Of a stretch of DNA of 19,211 nt, positions 16,971 through 19,211 are shown piece by piece. The stretch covers positions 1-19,211 of the forward strand of contig DDDX01000093.1 in assembly GCA_002339085.1 (NCBI GenBank). Direction: 5' to 3'. The position numbers and the translations under genes are program-made. A model generated the notes under the pieces. The model did no database searches. It was given only the letters and a program-made list of their open reading frames with translations, and was not told the DNA's origin. Numbering within the stretch: the first letter of the stretch is position 1; the number at the start of each line of letters is the position of its first letter. The stretch is from Cellvibrionales bacterium UBA1969. GTDB taxonomy: Bacteria > Pseudomonadota > Gammaproteobacteria > Pseudomonadales > UBA7434.

Positions 16971-17741
16971 TTATTTTAAAGGTAGTAAACTCATTGGATT
17001 TACTGGCCTACCTTTTTTTCTAATCTCAAAATGCAAGTGGTTGTGGGTCGTGCCACTTTGGCCTATTTCAGCGATCTTTTCGCCAACTTTAACTTTTGTG
17101 CCTGTTTCTACCAAAAGACGACTGTTATGTGCATAGGCGCTTAAAAAGGTATCGCCATGTTTGATAATGAGCAGCTTACCGTAAGCCGCCAGTCCAGATC
17201 CTGAGTAAACCACAATGCCATGATTAGCGGCCATTACCGGTTGACCGTAACTGCCACTAATATCAATACCTTTGTGAGCCGCATTTTTAGCCTGAGTAAA
17301 TCCTTTACTGACCTTACCTATCGCAGGCCATTGCCAAGTTCCCAATACTAATGGCTTAGATGAAGCATGCTCTATCACCTCTATTGGCATCTGCCTTGGT
17401 TTTGCAACAACTGCTTGCTTCGATTCTTTAAGAACTGGCACGGTCAACGGCCTCGAAGCAGGCAACAAACTTAACCTTTGTCCTTCAACAACGGTAAACG
17501 GTTGCTTCAGTCCATTCGCCTTGGCTAAATTCGTTGGGTCTATATCATAGCGCCAAGCAATCGCGTAAAGTGTTTCACCTGTGCTTACCCAATGATGATT
17601 AATCTTCTCTGTCGGTGGTTGTGGCAACTCCAAAACGGGCACTGATCCAGTCACCGAACAAGCTAATAAGGCCGTTATCAGCCACAAAACCATCAATCTT
17701 TTAAGCAAGGCGCTTCTATTAACGTAATCATTCAACATCAT
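16971..17741 (-). CDS. nlpD: NlpD-type lipoprotein: LysM plus M23 (LytM) domain
   Basis: Envelope lipoprotein; in E. coli NlpD activates the amidase AmiC for daughter-cell separation. Numbered from ATG 17741 the protein has 256 residues. A hydrophobic leader ends in the lipobox LLAC (Cys28), a LysM peptidoglycan-binding domain spans about 49–94, a Pro/Lys-rich linker follows, and an M23 domain covers about 133–256. HKGID (His156, Asp160), YAH (His205) and HNHLH (His235, His237) keep the usual zinc-ligand and catalytic pattern. E. coli NlpD has lost parts of this pattern, so real hydrolase activity is possible here. An in-frame TTG at 17762 is an alternative start. The nlpD–rpoS order on one strand is conserved in gammaproteobacteria. 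Confidence 0.94.
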   Translation of the reverse strand: MMLNDYVNRSALLKRLMVLWLITALLACSVTGSVPVLELPQPPTEKINHHWVSTGETLYAIAWRYDIDPTNLAKANGLKQPFTVVEGQRLSLLPASRPLTVPVLKESKQAVVAKPRQMPIEVIEHASSKPLVLGTWQWPAIGKVSKGFTQAKNAAHKGIDISGSYGQPVMAANHGIVVYSGSGLAAYGKLLIIKHGDTFLSAYAHNSRLLVETGTKVKVGEKIAEIGQSGTTHNHLHFEIRKKGRPVNPMSLLPLK

Positions 17742-17960
17742 TCGACTTGTTAATGCTGGCAAATCTTAGAACCTCAGTTTTGCAAAGCTTGCTTCAAAAT
17801 CAACTGACCAGCTTTATACCTTAAAGTGCATTTTAAAAGCTGAATCTAATATAATGATTTTAAAGTCATTTAAAATGAATAATCAGGAGAAATGTGAACT
17901 ATTTCTCTATATGAAAAGAAAAATATATCAAAATCAATAAAATACACATGTAGAATCATT

Positions 17961-17996
17961 GTTTTACTGAACTAGATCACGGCATTGCAGTAAAAC
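17961..17996. promoter_or_regulatory. Inverted repeat enclosing a CRP-like site, nlpD/yqaA gap
   Basis: GTTTTACTG (17961–17969) and CAGTAAAAC (17988–17996) form a perfect nine-base inverted repeat with an 18-base centre. Within it, 17966–17981 matches 12 of 16 bases of the CRP consensus TGTGATCTAGATCACA. It lies 60–95 bases before the YqaA-family start, where an activator site could act. It could equally be a structured leader or chance. The remainder of the 293-base divergent gap is AT-rich and shows no other convincing gene. Confidence 0.35.
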
Positions 17997-18055
17997 GAAT
18001 CTCCAACCATGAATATCAGCCGTTCATTATTTGTACACAATGGCGATGCAAGCGT

Positions 18056-18637
18056 ATGTTAAAACGTCTTTATGAATGGGTACTTAGCTGGGCCAACAGC
18101 CCATACGCTAGCCCCGCTTTATTTATTATGGCCTTTGCCGAGGCATCTTTCTTCCCAATTCCACCTGATGTCTTACTGCTCGCTATGGCAATGGGCGCAC
18201 CTAAAAAAGCCATTCGCTTTGCTTGTATTTGTACCGCAGGTTCAGTACTCGGTGCAATTGCGGGATACGCTTTAGGTTGGGGCTTTTGGGGAGTCATGGA
18301 CCAATGGTTTTATCATTATGTGCCTGGCTTTAGTGAAGCAGTATTTACCCAATTATCGCAATCTTTTAGTGACAATGCCTTTGTCGCCCTGTTTACCGCT
18401 GGATTCACTCCTATTCCGTTCAAAATCTTTACCATTGCCGCAGGCGCCGCAGCAGTGCCGTTAATACTATTTATTTTGACGGCTATTTTAAGCAGAGGCT
18501 TGCGCTATGGGTTACTGGCATTATTAGTTCGTCAGTATGGCGAGGGGATTAAGGACTGGATCGATCGTTACTTTAATCTTCTGACTGTGCTGTTAACCGT
18601 TATCATCATTATTGTGGTTATTTTATTGCAGCTTTGA
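18056..18637 (+). CDS. YqaA-family membrane protein (VTT/DedA-like)
   Basis: A 193-residue inner-membrane protein of the VTT (SNARE-associated Golgi/DedA-like) superfamily. Members of that superfamily include lipid-handling proteins, but the YqaA subgroup has no firm function known to me. Hydrophobic segments lie near 17–50, 58–85, 105–150 and 165–193. The family motifs are AEASFFPIPPDVLL near 28–41 and GFTPIPFKIFTIAAG near 115–129; these Pro-rich re-entrant loops characterise the superfamily. The ATG has only a poor ribosome site. In many gammaproteobacteria a YqaA gene lies in the nlpD–pcm–surE cluster. Here it is divergent from nlpD, and pcm and surE are absent from the window. Confidence 0.88.
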   Translation: MLKRLYEWVLSWANSPYASPALFIMAFAEASFFPIPPDVLLLAMAMGAPKKAIRFACICTAGSVLGAIAGYALGWGFWGVMDQWFYHYVPGFSEAVFTQLSQSFSDNAFVALFTAGFTPIPFKIFTIAAGAAAVPLILFILTAILSRGLRYGLLALLVRQYGEGIKDWIDRYFNLLTVLLTVIIIIVVILLQL

Positions 18638-18716
18638 AACCCACTATATACCGCAAGCTAAAATCACTCATTAGCATGCGGATAAAAATCCTCAATTAAC
18701 AATAAAACATTAGCAA

Positions 18717-18753
18717 AAAAAAGCTTCAAGTCATGTCAACTTGAAGCTTTTTT
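18717..18753. terminator. Bidirectional terminator between YqaA and thiolase genes
   Basis: Arms 18717–18731 and 18739–18753 are perfectly complementary over 15 bases, with a seven-base loop. An A run flanks the left and a T run the right. It can end both the + strand YqaA-family gene and the − strand thiolase gene, which converge here. Confidence 0.92.
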
Positions 18754-18785
18754 ATTCAGGTTACATTTAAAAGTGCTAATGACTG

Positions 18786-19211
18786 TTAATGTTTTTCGGC
18801 ACCTACTACCCACATGGCATAAAACTGCGCACCACCACCGTAGGCGTGGCCTAAAGCTTTCTTAGCTCCTTCCACCTGATGATCTTCAGCACTGCCTCTA
18901 ACTTGACGTGCCGCTTCCGCAAAACGAATCATACCTGAGGCGCCAATAGCATTGGATGACAACACCCCTCCTGAGCAGTTCCAAGGTATATCACCACCCT
19001 CATCTAAAGAAGTGGCGCCGCTCATGGTCAACTCCCAACCTTTGCCCGGTTCAGCAAAGCCAAGATTCTCCAACCACATAGGCTCGTACCAAGAAAATGG
19101 CACATAAACCCCTGCACAGTCAAAATCTTTACGTGGATCAGTAATACCGGCCTGTGCATACACGTCTTTGGCACAATCACGACCTGCATGGGGACTCACT
19201 TGCTCACGGCC
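18786..19211 (-). CDS. Thiolase-superfamily protein, C-terminal part (cut by window edge)
   Basis: The frame remains open to the right edge, so only the last 142 residues are seen and the start is outside. The part reads as the C-terminal thiolase half: SWYEPMWLENLGFAEPGKG, then the glycine-rich WNCSGGVLSSNAIGASGMIRFAEAARQVRG, then GHAYGGGAQFYAMWVVG at the end. This resembles the SCP-x/lipid-transfer-type thiolases used in fatty-acid or steroid side-chain breakdown. The usual GHP histidine position reads SNAIG and the usual C-terminal cysteine position reads AYGGG, so it may not be a standard condensing thiolase. The GTG near 19199 is internal, not the true start. Substrate and partners are unknown. 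Confidence 0.82.
   Translation of the reverse strand, partial: GREQVSPHAGRDCAKDVYAQAGITDPRKDFDCAGVYVPFSWYEPMWLENLGFAEPGKGWELTMSGATSLDEGGDIPWNCSGGVLSSNAIGASGMIRFAEAARQVRGSAEDHQVEGAKKALGHAYGGGAQFYAMWVVGAEKH

Noticed and set aside
1..19211. CRISPR arrays, tRNA or rRNA genes, insertion sequences, integrases
   Set aside because: No repeat-spacer pattern, no cloverleaf or rRNA sequence, and no transposase or integrase motifs were seen on either strand.

Overview
The window looks like chromosomal DNA of a Gram-negative gammaproteobacterium, probably marine and plant- or alga-polysaccharide-degrading. The evidence is the conserved gammaproteobacterial block mutS–fdxA–rpoS–nlpD, a TonB-dependent receptor and lipoprotein signals, an exported sulfatase beside a xylanase, and moderate, AT-leaning base composition. 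The organism assignment is inference; no rRNA gene is present.

Layout. (1) 44–8342, all on +, is a xylan/xylose block: a lipoprotein GH10 endo-xylanase, an exported sulfatase with a HEAT-repeat tail, xylulokinase (xylB), xylose isomerase (xylA), transaldolase (tal) and an aldose 1-epimerase (galM). The xylanase would cut xylan outside the inner membrane. GalM would interconvert xylose anomers, XylA and XylB would make xylulose 5-phosphate, and transaldolase would feed the pentose phosphate pathway. No xylose transporter or regulator lies in the window. (2) 8419–12610, +, is a cobalamin-controlled operon: promoter candidate, cobalamin riboswitch, ribosome-site-sequestering hairpin, a 41-codon leader ORF, a BtuB-like TonB-dependent receptor, and two exported proteins that overlap or abut one another. 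Both exported proteins end in PEP-CTERM-like sorting tails, and the second looks like a DUF4465 protein. DUF4465 is the family that, as I recall, includes the BtuH vitamin B12-binding surface proteins of Bacteroidetes. (3) 12738–17741 is housekeeping and stress: mutS and fdxA on +, converging on rpoS and nlpD on −, with a strong shared terminator between fdxA and rpoS. (4) 18056–18637 is a YqaA/VTT-family membrane protein, divergent from nlpD. (5) 18786 to the right edge is the C-terminal part of a thiolase-superfamily protein on −.

The most interesting unit is the B12 operon. It appears to be a gammaproteobacterial counterpart of the Bacteroidetes BtuB-plus-surface-binder uptake systems, with predicted exosortase (PEP-CTERM) sorting in place of lipoprotein anchoring. 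Its receptor has no good start codon of its own, and the riboswitch-controlled ribosome site instead serves a short overlapping leader ORF. A second point is an NlpD whose peptidase domain keeps the zinc-ligand residues that E. coli NlpD has lost.
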